From: Candidatus Zixiibacteriota bacterium
GTDB lineage: Bacteria; Zixibacteria; MSB-5A5; WJJR01
Assembly (NCBI GenBank): GCA_020058315.1
Contig: JAGVEK010000226.1
Span: 1-5,524 of the forward strand
Direction of reading: 5' to 3'
DNA length: 5,524 nt
The translations under genes were made by a program, and so were the position numbers. The notes under the pieces were generated by a model. It was given only the letters and a program-made list of their open reading frames with translations, did no database searches and was not told the DNA's origin. Numbering within the stretch: the stretch's first letter is position 1; each line of letters begins with the position of its first letter. Below, in pieces: positions 1 to 5,524 of the stretch.

Positions 1-1709
1 TCAACTGGAACCGCCTGTGTGGCTTTGATCTGGGCGATCTGGAACTGCCCTTGCGCTGCCAGCTTTCCGGCAGAGTCCGAGACCAACTGACCAAACAAAA
101 CGATCGCGCTATCCAGCCATGCCCGCCGGACCGCATAGAGGCCGCCAGCGTACCGATCCAGTGACCAGTTCATCGCGTCCTTGCTGTCGTCGATCAGGAT
201 CTTCAATTCCAAGGCATCGTTGACATAGAGCCCCCGAGGGAAGCGCTGCACCAGTTGCTTCAGTTCCGAAGCGCATTCATCGTACTCGCCTTTGAACAGC
301 CGAACCTCGGCCCTTCGGAATCCGATCTCCTCCGCTTCCGCCGGGCTGGGACGGGTTGCGAGAGCCTTTTGGTACGAAGAATCAGCGCCAGCCAGATCCC
401 CGAAATACATGTCGAGATCTCCCAGCCTGACGAGTGCCATCACACGTCGTGGGGTCGTGATCATGGACGCGACACGCCGAAAATAGACACGCGCAGAATC
501 CATCTGGGTTGTGTGCACCCGATAAATCTCGCCGATTTCGTACCCAACTTCCCCGGTCTCAGGACCATCCGGCATCTGCGATGCCAGTTGCTTCAACATG
601 CTGACAGCAACCTCGGGATGACCCAACCCCAATTCGGCGCGCGCCAGCACGAAATTCACCCGGGTGATTTTCGAATGCCGGGGATAGAGTTTCAGGAACT
701 CCACCGCATGTGTCCGTGCGATGGCATACTGTTGGGTCTCGAGCGAACGCTCGACACCGTATAATTGATGCTCACCGGGCTGAGAGGCCAAACGATCCGC
801 GCGACGATATTCGGCAAAGGCGCTGTCAGACGATCCTGATTCGAAGAGCAGATCTCCATAAAGGCGGTGACCGTATTCATTGTCCGGCGAATTCCGGACG
901 ATTTCCCTGAGAGCGGCAGTGATCTCCCCGATGGCCTCCGGGATCTTCACCAGGTTGGTGATCCGGCGCTGAACAGTCTGCTTCGAATCGGGGCGTGCCG
1001 CCAGCCAGCGAAAATACTCTGCAACAGCCGTGGCGTATTCTCTGCGTGCCTCGAACAACTGCGCCAGATTCTCGGAAAAGATCAGCGAATCGCCCAAGAC
1101 CCGGCGCGCGTTGCGATAGGTTTCAATCCCCTCCGGATAGCGCCCAACCCGTACAAAGGTCTCTGCCGCCATGTGATACCGGTCTGCATCCTTCGGGTCA
1201 ACCGCGATCATCCGTCTGATCGCGATCATGGCCGAATCATCGCTGCCAAGCCGCCAGTACGTCTCGGCCAATTCAGAGAGATACAGCATTTCCTTCGGGC
1301 GCCCGCCCAACTGGGTCTGCAGCACTTCCAGGACTCCACGGTAGTTCTTGATCCCTTCGTAGGCCTGCTTGAGTGCGGTCGCGAGGGCGTCGTTTCCAGG
1401 ATCCTTTTTCCAGGCGGGCAGGAGGATCGCCACGGCCTCCTCGTACTTGCCCACCCCGATAAGATCATTGGCCTGGACTAATTCGGGACGAATCACCCTG
1501 ATCACAGCCGGGGGACGCGGTTCCACGCCCTGCAGACGTTCCAAATCAGGAGAGAGGGGGGGGGCTTGGGAGACACGAACGGTATCGCGCCCCGATGTGC
1601 CGCCCCGATTCTGTTGGGGGAACCCCTGGTCGGCATGCAGGAGCACCAACCCGGTACAAACGATGCCGATCCAACTCCGGTTATCGTAGAAATGTCGCGC
1701 TACTCTCAT
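1..1709 (-). CDS. Exported tetratricopeptide-repeat (TPR) protein, 3' end beyond the window
   Basis: The minus strand is open without a stop for 569 codons from an ATG at 1709-1707 to the left edge, so the C-terminus is missing. The start is supported by an AGAAGG Shine-Dalgarno sequence 7 nt upstream and by an in-frame TGA two codons before the ATG. Residues 1-12 are basic and polar, and residues 13-26 are hydrophobic (WIGIVCTG...), ending in L-H-A, which fits a Sec signal peptide or N-terminal anchor. There is no lipobox. Residues 27-75 are Pro/Gln/Arg-rich linker. From about residue 76 the protein is a chain of ~34-residue helical hairpins with TPR spacing (G/A at position 8, Y/F at 11, A at 20, P near 32). 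The clearest units lie near 76-105, 141-174, 175-208, 209-241, 276-309, 387-420, 421-455 and 457-490. TPR arrays are protein-binding scaffolds; here probably periplasmic or envelope-associated. No enzymatic motif is visible and the specific role is unknown. It is divergent from the sugar operon. Confidence 0.87.
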   Translation of the reverse strand, partial: MRVARHFYDNRSWIGIVCTGLVLLHADQGFPQQNRGGTSGRDTVRVSQAPPLSPDLERLQGVEPRPPAVIRVIRPELVQANDLIGVGKYEEAVAILLPAWKKDPGNDALATALKQAYEGIKNYRGVLEVLQTQLGGRPKEMLYLSELAETYWRLGSDDSAMIAIRRMIAVDPKDADRYHMAAETFVRVGRYPEGIETYRNARRVLGDSLIFSENLAQLFEARREYATAVAEYFRWLAARPDSKQTVQRRITNLVKIPEAIGEITAALREIVRNSPDNEYGHRLYGDLLFESGSSDSAFAEYRRADRLASQPGEHQLYGVERSLETQQYAIARTHAVEFLKLYPRHSKITRVNFVLARAELGLGHPEVAVSMLKQLASQMPDGPETGEVGYEIGEIYRVHTTQMDSARVYFRRVASMITTPRRVMALVRLGDLDMYFGDLAGADSSYQKALATRPSPAEAEEIGFRRAEVRLFKGEYDECASELKQLVQRFPRGLYVNDALELKILIDDSKDAMNWSLDRYAGGLYAVRRAWLDSAIVLFGQLVSDSAGKLAAQGQFQIAQIKATQAVPV

Positions 1710-1725
1710 CGGTCAACCTTCTAAC
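1710..1725 (+). repeat. Imperfect 16-bp direct repeat, copy 1
   Basis: The copy reads CGGTCAACCTTCTAAC and matches the copy at 1830-1845 at 14 of 16 positions, with the starts exactly 120 bp apart. On the minus strand this copy contains the AGAAGG ribosome binding site of the TPR gene, so part of the similarity may reflect that function. Confidence 0.4.
1717..1722 (-). promoter_or_regulatory. Ribosome binding site of the TPR gene
   Basis: On the minus strand this reads AGAAGG, five of six bases of AGGAGG, 7 nt before the ATG at 1709. It fixes the start of the TPR gene together with the in-frame stop just upstream. Confidence 0.7.
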
Positions 1726-1766
1726 CACCGGCCCTGCGCCTGGTTCCCATCATGACCCAATTTCCC

Positions 1767-1795
1767 AAGATACGTCCCCGCGCCGCCGTGGCCAA
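1767..1795 (-). promoter_or_regulatory. Candidate sigma70-type promoter for the TPR gene
   Basis: On the minus strand TTGGCC (1795-1790) and TATCTT (1772-1767) are separated by 17 bp. Each hexamer matches its consensus (TTGACA, TATAAT) at four of six positions. Transcription would begin near 1760, giving a leader of about 50 nt before the ATG at 1709. The spacing is ideal but the hexamers are weak, so this is only a candidate. Confidence 0.35.
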
Positions 1796-1829
1796 GACAT
1801 GTCCCAGGCTTTGTCCCGCGAGGCTTACC

Positions 1830-1845
1830 CGATCAACCTTCTGAC
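1830..1845 (+). repeat. Imperfect 16-bp direct repeat, copy 2
   Basis: The copy reads CGATCAACCTTCTGAC and differs from the copy at 1710-1725 at two positions. On the minus strand it is not followed by a usable start codon at ribosome-binding distance, so it is not a second translation start. It may be a regulator site, a remnant of a local duplication, or chance. Confidence 0.4.
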
Positions 1846-1869
1846 AAAACGATCCGTCGCAACCTCTTA

Positions 1870-1889
1870 CCGGCGTGTACACAAGCCGG
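1870..1889. promoter_or_regulatory. Inverted repeat upstream of the gmd promoter, possible operator
   Basis: Arms CCGGC (1870-1874) and GCCGG (1885-1889) flank a 10-bp loop whose first eight bases, GTGTACAC, are themselves a perfect palindrome. The element ends 5 bp before the -35 box of the rightward promoter, a position typical of activator sites or upstream operators. No regulator is encoded in the window, and short palindromes arise by chance, so the functional call is inference. Confidence 0.35.
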
Positions 1890-1894
1890 GAACA

Positions 1895-1923
1895 TTGACG
1901 CCCCGACATGGCACGGGTATATT
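1895..1923 (+). promoter_or_regulatory. Sigma70-type promoter of the sugar operon
   Basis: TTGACG (1895-1900) and TATATT (1918-1923) each match the consensus at five of six positions and are separated by exactly 17 bp. Transcription would start near 1930, giving a leader of about 32 nt before the gmd start at 1962. The position, orientation and spacing make this the best promoter in the window. It also argues against the upstream in-frame ATG at 1908, which lies inside the spacer. Confidence 0.7.
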
Positions 1924-1944
1924 GCAGACAAGCCCATGGATACC

Positions 1945-1950
1945 AGGAGG
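1945..1950 (+). promoter_or_regulatory. Ribosome binding site of gmd
   Basis: A perfect AGGAGG lies 11 nt before the ATG at 1962. The spacing is slightly long but usable. No in-frame start codon is closer, so it supports 1962 over the upstream ATG at 1908, which has no such site. Confidence 0.7.
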
Positions 1951-1961
1951 GTGTTGGTTCG

Positions 1962-2936
1962 ATGCCAAAAGCACTGATCACCGGGATCACCGGACAAGAC
2001 GGATCGTATCTCGCGGAACTGCTTCTAAGCAAGGGATACGAAGTATTCGGTGCTGTTCGCCGCGCCTCGACGGAGAATTTCGAGCGGATCGAGCACCTTA
2101 AGCACCGCGTCACTCTCCTGCAGGCTGACCTCTTGGACCAGTTGTCACTGATCTCTGCAATCGAGCAGGCAGAGCCAGACGAAGTATATAACCTGGCGGC
2201 ACAATCATTTGTGCCAACATCCTGGGCCCAGCCGGTCCTCACCGGCGAGTTCGATGCTTTGGGGGTAACGAAGATTCTGGAAGCCATTCGACTGGTTGAC
2301 CGCAAGATCCGGTTCTACCAGGCATCATCTTCGGAAATGTTCGGGAAGGTACAACAGACTCCCCAAAACGAGAAGACGCCGTTCTACCCCAGATCGCCCT
2401 ACGGTGTGGCCAAAGTCTACGGCCACTGGATCACGGTGAACTACCGCGAGTCGTTCGAGATTTTTGCGTGCTCAGGGATTCTCTTCAATCACGAATCGCC
2501 GAGACGCGGCAAGGAGTTCGTGTCTCGCAAGATCACCGATGGAGTCGCGCGGATCAAACTCGGCTTGACCGACACCCTGCATTTGGGGAACACTTCGGCC
2601 CGTCGCGACTGGGGATTCGCCGGGGACTATGTCCGGGCGATGTGGATGATGCTCCAGGCCAAGGAGCCATCGGATTTCGTGATCGCCACCGGGCGGGCAC
2701 ATTCGGTTGAAGATCTGGCGCGCGCGGCTTTTGAACATGCGGGTTTGGACTGGAAAAAACACGTGAAGGTCGATCAGGCGCTCGTCAGACCCGCCGAGGT
2801 CGACACGCTCTTGGGAGACGCATCGCGGGCCCATTCAGAGTTGGGCTGGCAACCGGCAACCACTTTTGAGAAGATGATCTCGAACATGGTAGACGCCGAC
2901 ACGGCCCGCGTCGAGCGCGAGATTCGCAACAGATAG
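1962..2936 (+). CDS. gmd: GDP-mannose 4,6-dehydratase
   Basis: Gmd converts GDP-D-mannose to GDP-4-dehydro-6-deoxy-D-mannose in the cytoplasm using bound NADP. This is the committed step to GDP-D-rhamnose, GDP-L-fucose, GDP-perosamine and related sugars. The 324-residue protein is an extended short-chain dehydrogenase. The Rossmann motif GITGQDGSYLAE is at residues 8-19, NLAAQSFV at 77-84, the Ser/Glu catalytic pair in SSSEMFG at S123 and E125, and the YxxxK pair at Y147 and K151. The GMD hallmark GILFNHESPRRG is at 172-183, RRDWGFAGDYV at 214-224 and RPAEVDTLLGD at 276-286. Ser replaces the Thr of the E. coli enzyme, a conservative change. Its length fits the short bacterial form of about 320 residues; the ~370-residue enterobacterial form has an insertion before RPAEV that is absent here. 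An in-frame ATG at 1908 would add 18 residues but lies within the promoter. Gmd is the first gene of the operon and its partner reductase lies two genes downstream. Confidence 0.95.
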   Translation: MPKALITGITGQDGSYLAELLLSKGYEVFGAVRRASTENFERIEHLKHRVTLLQADLLDQLSLISAIEQAEPDEVYNLAAQSFVPTSWAQPVLTGEFDALGVTKILEAIRLVDRKIRFYQASSSEMFGKVQQTPQNEKTPFYPRSPYGVAKVYGHWITVNYRESFEIFACSGILFNHESPRRGKEFVSRKITDGVARIKLGLTDTLHLGNTSARRDWGFAGDYVRAMWMMLQAKEPSDFVIATGRAHSVEDLARAAFEHAGLDWKKHVKVDQALVRPAEVDTLLGDASRAHSELGWQPATTFEKMISNMVDADTARVEREIRNR

Positions 2937-2955
2937 AGGGCGCCATTCCGGTGCC

Positions 2956-2962
2956 GGGGAGA
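2956..2962 (+). promoter_or_regulatory. Ribosome binding site of the OmpH-like gene
   Basis: GGGGAGA lies 4 nt before the ATG at 2967, inside the 30-bp gap after the gmd stop codon. It is purine-rich and contains the GGAG core. Confidence 0.5.
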
Positions 2963-2966
2963 CTCA

Positions 2967-3497
2967 ATGAAACTGAGAACATGCTTGCTGACGATTGTCG
3001 CGCTTGCAGCGGTTACGGGGATCGCCTCCGTTTCCTGGGCGCAGATGCAGATCGGGACGGTGGACCTGCAGCGGGTTCGGACCGAATCTCCGGAATTCAA
3101 GAAAGCCCTCGCCCGAATTGATGAAATGGTCTCGACATTCGAGAAGCAGCGCGACGGGCAGAAGAGCGAACTCGACAAACTGGCGGCCGACCTCCAGGAT
3201 ACCGAGTCACGCGGATTCAAAGGCACCGCCGACCGGCTCCGCGCCGAGATTCAGGAAAAATCACAGTCCTTCCAGCAGTTCATGCAGGAGACTTTCGGCC
3301 AGGACGGTATCATCGAGAAGAACTCCGCCGAAGGGTTGAAGCCAATGTATGAGAAACTGGCCGAGGCTGCGAAATCAGTCGCCAAGACCAAGGGGCTCGA
3401 TCTCATTTTGGACCTTGAGCAGGTCAATCCGCTGTTCGCCAGTGAACGCCTCGATGTGACCGATTCTGTATTGGCGGAGATGGCCAAGCGGAACTGA
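2967..3497 (+). CDS. OmpH/Skp-family periplasmic protein
   Basis: The family consists of periplasmic, usually trimeric, coiled-coil chaperones that hold unfolded outer-membrane proteins on the way to the Bam complex. The 176-residue protein has a Sec signal peptide: basic MKLR, hydrophobic core at about 6-22, and probable cleavage after S-W-A at residue 25. The mature N-terminus, IGTVDLQRVRTESPEF (29-44), is the characteristic first strand and helix of OmpH. Residues about 43-135 are charged and heptad-like, forming the long helical tentacles. The C-terminal AKTKGLDLILDLEQVNPLFASERLDVTD region (139-166) matches the closing strands of the family core. The mature part has about 28 acidic and 23 basic residues, so it is net acidic, unlike the strongly basic E. 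coli Skp. It starts 30 bp after gmd and ends 22 bp before the RMD-like reductase, so it is probably co-transcribed with sugar genes rather than with bamA. Family membership is clear; client specificity is unknown. Confidence 0.88.
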   Translation: MKLRTCLLTIVALAAVTGIASVSWAQMQIGTVDLQRVRTESPEFKKALARIDEMVSTFEKQRDGQKSELDKLAADLQDTESRGFKGTADRLRAEIQEKSQSFQQFMQETFGQDGIIEKNSAEGLKPMYEKLAEAAKSVAKTKGLDLILDLEQVNPLFASERLDVTDSVLAEMAKRN

Positions 3498-3519
3498 TCG
3501 CTCTGCCCGGCCGAATGCC

Positions 3520-4497
3520 ATGCCGTCTCCCCGCGTGTTTATCACCGGAATCGCCGGATTTGCCGGTTCCCATCTGGCTGAGTTATGCGTTGCCAAGGGG
3601 GATTCGGTCAGCGGTACGCTCCTTCCGGGCACCTCGGCTCGCAACTTGAATGCGGTCCGCTCCGAAATCGAGGTCATTACCGTTGACATGCTGGATCGCA
3701 AGGCGCTGGCGGGCGCTTTGAGGCGTGCAAAGCCAACCTGGGTAATCCACCTGGCCGCCGCCACATCGGTTGGGGCTTCCTTTACAGACCCTGAGGCGAC
3801 GATTCGGAATAACGTCATCAGTTCACTGAATCTTCTGGAGGCGATTCGGCAGGACCGCACGCTAATGAGATCGGTTGAGAAAGTTGTAATGCTGGCTTCT
3901 AACGAGGTTTATGGGCGAGTCCGTCCGAGCATGATCCCGGTGGATGAGAACACACCTCTCCGGCCGGTCAATCCCTACGGAGCCTCCAAAGCTGCGGTCG
4001 ATCTCATCGCCCACTCATATCACGCTTCGTTTGGTTTGCCAATCGTGCGCGTCCGCGCGTCAAATCACGCCGGCCCGCGCCAGGCGACGGGGTTTGTCGT
4101 GCCGGATTTTTGTCATGCCATCGCGCAACTGGAACATCAGAAGGGCAGGCGCGTCATCAAGGTCGGCGACCTCTCGGCGCGACGGGACTTCTCCGACGTG
4201 CGCGACATCGTCCGCGGATACCGCCTGCTGGCGCTGAAGGGCCGACCCGGCACCATCTACCATCTGGGTTCAGGACGGGCACGCGCCATTCGTTCCGTGC
4301 TTCATACACTGCTGAAACTGGCCACGTGCCCGATCGACGTGATCACAGACCCGAAGAAACTCCGCCCTGTTGAAGTGCCCATTCTGCGGGCGGATATCTC
4401 TCGCGCGCGTCATGATGTGGGATATCAGCCAGCGATCCCGTGGAACAAGACACTGTTCGATACACTTGAGTACTGGCGGGAACGACGGCGCCGATAA
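3520..4497 (+). CDS. rmd: GDP-6-deoxy-D-mannose (GDP-D-rhamnose) reductase, RMD family
   Basis: RMD reduces the 4-keto group of GDP-4-dehydro-6-deoxy-D-mannose, the Gmd product, with NAD(P)H to give GDP-D-rhamnose. The 325-residue extended SDR has the Rossmann motif GIAGFAG at 10-16, HLAAATSVG at 77-85, the catalytic Ser in LASNEVYG at S127 with E129, and the YxxxK pair at Y153 and K157. RMD-like blocks follow: SNHAGPRQATGFVVPDF (181-197), VGDLSARRDFSDVRDIV (215-231), YHLGSG (247-252), DPKKLRPVEVPIL (277-289) and a C-terminal EYWR (317-320). The length is normal. The presence of gmd two genes upstream supports the GDP-mannose branch. A GDP-6-deoxy-D-talose synthetase, which gives the opposite C4 stereochemistry, cannot be excluded from sequence alone. 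The ATG at 3520 has no obvious Shine-Dalgarno sequence and lies 22 bp after the previous stop codon, which suggests reinitiation or coupling to the OmpH-like gene. Confidence 0.87.
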   Translation: MPSPRVFITGIAGFAGSHLAELCVAKGDSVSGTLLPGTSARNLNAVRSEIEVITVDMLDRKALAGALRRAKPTWVIHLAAATSVGASFTDPEATIRNNVISSLNLLEAIRQDRTLMRSVEKVVMLASNEVYGRVRPSMIPVDENTPLRPVNPYGASKAAVDLIAHSYHASFGLPIVRVRASNHAGPRQATGFVVPDFCHAIAQLEHQKGRRVIKVGDLSARRDFSDVRDIVRGYRLLALKGRPGTIYHLGSGRARAIRSVLHTLLKLATCPIDVITDPKKLRPVEVPILRADISRARHDVGYQPAIPWNKTLFDTLEYWRERRRR

Positions 4498-4519
4498 CGG
4501 CAACAGAGGGATTATCGAT

Positions 4520-4525
4520 AAAGGA
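4520..4525 (+). promoter_or_regulatory. Ribosome binding site of the UDP-sugar dehydrogenase gene
   Basis: AAAGGA lies 6 nt before the ATG at 4532 in the 34-bp gap after the reductase stop codon. It supports this start over internal methionines. Confidence 0.55.
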
Positions 4526-4531
4526 CACGCG

Positions 4532-5524
4532 ATGGAGACGATACAGAAAGCAGTTTCCTCAAGACTCGAAACCAAGCTCCGGGAGCGGACCGCGAAAGTC
4601 GTGGTCGTCGGACTGGGTTATGTCGGACTGCCGCTCGCAGTCGAAGTAGCCCGGGCCGGGTTGCAGGTGACCGGACTCGAAATTTCGGAGCGCAAGGTGG
4701 ATCTCGTCAGTGCCAGCCATTCCGACATCGATGATATTTCCGACGACACTCTGGCTCCGTTGGTCAAGAGCGGCAAACTGTCCGCCTCGCTGGACCCCGC
4801 GGTCATCAAGCACGCCGATTGCGTGGCGATCTGCGTGCCCACTCCCCTCTCGAAAACCAAGGATCCGGATGTTTCTTTCATCCTCAGTGCCGTCGAGGGA
4901 GTTGAGAAGCATCTCCACAAAGACATGCTGGTCGTACTGGAGTCAACAACCTACCCAGGCACGACCGAGGAACTAATCCGTCCCAAGCTCGAAGCGTCGG
5001 GCATGAAAGTCGGGATCGATTTCTACCTCGCTTTCTCCCCGGAACGGGTTGATCCGGGCAACCCCAAGTGGGGGACCAAGAACACGCCGCGAATTGTGGG
5101 CGGCACAACACCGGCATGCACACGCATGGCGGAGGCGTTCTATAGACTCTTCCTGGACAACGTGGTCCCGGTTTCATCGACCCAAGCGGCAGAGATGGTC
5201 AAACTGCTGGAAAATACGTTCCGCTCGGTGAACATCGGCCTGGTCAATGAAGTCGCGCTGATGTGCGACCGTCTGAATCTTGACGTCTGGGAGATCATTG
5301 AGGCAGCCGCGACCAAACCATTTGGATTCATGCCATTCTACCCCGGCCCAGGGCTGGGCGGGCACTGCATCCCGATCGATCCACATTATCTTTCCTGGAA
5401 ACTCAAATCGCTAAACTACTACGCCCGCTTTATAGAGCTCGCAGGTGACATCAATTCCCACATGCCGGAGTATGTGGTCGATCGCATCGCTCGCGCCCTG
5501 AACGAGGACTCCAAGTCGATCAAA
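4532..5524 (+). CDS. wbpA: UDP-N-acetyl-D-glucosamine 6-dehydrogenase (WbpA type), C-terminus beyond the window
   Basis: Enzymes of this type oxidise the C6 hydroxyl of a UDP-HexNAc to the carboxylate with two NAD+, giving an amino-uronic acid donor for O-antigen or capsule. The frame is open for 331 codons to the right edge; the family is usually about 430 residues, so roughly the last quarter is missing. After a charged N-terminal helix (1-21), the NAD-binding motif VVGLGYVGLPLAVE is at 25-38, with E50 as the acidic residue ending the second strand. CVPTP is at 101-105, ESTTYPGTT at 137-145, and FSPERVDPGN at 168-177. EMVKLLENTFRSVNIGLVNE (221-240) holds K224 and N228. The nucleophile is C279 in PGPGLGGHCIPIDPHYLSWK (271-290). 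These segments resemble the WbpA/TviB subgroup more than UDP-glucose dehydrogenase. A UDP-ManNAc dehydrogenase (WecC) activity remains possible. The gene is most likely part of the gmd operon. Confidence 0.88.
   Translation, partial: METIQKAVSSRLETKLRERTAKVVVVGLGYVGLPLAVEVARAGLQVTGLEISERKVDLVSASHSDIDDISDDTLAPLVKSGKLSASLDPAVIKHADCVAICVPTPLSKTKDPDVSFILSAVEGVEKHLHKDMLVVLESTTYPGTTEELIRPKLEASGMKVGIDFYLAFSPERVDPGNPKWGTKNTPRIVGGTTPACTRMAEAFYRLFLDNVVPVSSTQAAEMVKLLENTFRSVNIGLVNEVALMCDRLNLDVWEIIEAAATKPFGFMPFYPGPGLGGHCIPIDPHYLSWKLKSLNYYARFIELAGDINSHMPEYVVDRIARALNEDSKSIK

Larger units (their letters stand above)
1710..1961. other. Divergent intergenic regulatory region
   Basis: This 252-bp gap separates the leftward TPR gene from the rightward sugar operon. 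No convincing gene lies in it: reading frames that cross it are out of phase with the flanking genes and have no plausible product. It holds a rightward promoter, a weaker leftward promoter candidate, an inverted repeat centred near 1880 and two copies of a 16-bp imperfect repeat. I see no tRNA, riboswitch or intrinsic terminator in it. Confidence 0.75.

Noticed and set aside
867..1481. Plus-strand open frame of 204 codons
   Set aside because: It lies opposite the TPR gene, whose minus-strand frame has a ribosome binding site, a signal peptide and repeat periodicity. The plus-strand product looks like a reverse-complement shadow.
1908..1961. Upstream in-frame ATG that would extend gmd by 18 residues
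   Set aside because: It lies between the -35 and -10 boxes of the best promoter and has no ribosome binding site. The ATG at 1962 has AGGAGG upstream and starts at the normal GMD N-terminus.
1721..2305. Minus-strand open frame of 194 codons across the intergenic region and the start of gmd
   Set aside because: It is antisense to the conserved gmd coding region and its product, rich in Arg, Ser and Cys, has no recognisable motif. It is a shadow frame.
2322..2340. Ser instead of Thr in the catalytic SSSE motif of Gmd
   Set aside because: Ser and Thr are interchangeable at this SDR position and SSSE is a common form in bacterial relatives, so it does not suggest an inactive or altered enzyme.
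4512..4521. Perfect palindrome TTATCGATAA between the reductase and the dehydrogenase
   Set aside because: Ten-base palindromes are expected about five times in a window of this size. There is no matching -35 box for a promoter, and it overlaps the ribosome binding site. Too weak to call.
4532..4594. About 21 extra residues before the NAD-binding motif of the UDP-sugar dehydrogenase
   Set aside because: A short charged helix before the Rossmann fold is common in this subgroup, and the start has a good ribosome binding site, so it is not a fusion or a misplaced start.

Overview
The window comes from a moderately GC-rich, Gram-negative-type bacterium. It encodes an OmpH/Skp-family periplasmic protein with a Sec signal peptide, and nucleotide-sugar enzymes typical of O-antigen, capsule or exopolysaccharide loci. 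The sequence alone does not fix the taxon. The mix of a large exported TPR protein, a GMD/RMD pair and a stand-alone OmpH gene would suit an uncultured FCB-type lineage, but that is only a guess.

Layout. On the minus strand, positions 1709 to 1 hold the first 569 codons of an exported tetratricopeptide-repeat protein that runs off the left edge. A 252-bp divergent intergenic region (1710-1961) follows. It carries a well-formed sigma70-type promoter facing right (TTGACG, 17 bp, TATATT), a weaker candidate facing left, an inverted repeat just upstream of the rightward -35 box, and a 16-bp imperfect direct repeat. Four plus-strand genes then follow with gaps of 22-34 bp, so they are probably one operon: GDP-mannose 4,6-dehydratase (gmd, 1962-2936), an OmpH/Skp-like periplasmic protein (2967-3497), a GDP-6-deoxy-D-lyxo-4-hexulose reductase of the RMD family (3520-4497), and a UDP-N-acetylglucosamine 6-dehydrogenase-type enzyme (4532 to the right edge, incomplete).

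How the genes work together. Gmd converts GDP-D-mannose to the 4-keto-6-deoxy intermediate, and the RMD-like reductase would reduce it to GDP-D-rhamnose (a talose product is possible). The last gene would oxidise a UDP-HexNAc to the uronic acid. Together they supply deoxy-hexose and amino-uronic acid donors for a surface polysaccharide, so this looks like the promoter-proximal end of a polysaccharide cluster continuing to the right. The odd member is the acidic OmpH-like protein inserted between the two consecutive enzymes of the GDP-rhamnose pathway. I see no CRISPR array, mobile element, tRNA or rRNA, and no clearly novel system. The points most worth checking are the OmpH insertion, the poly-C tract in the TPR gene and the structured divergent promoter region.
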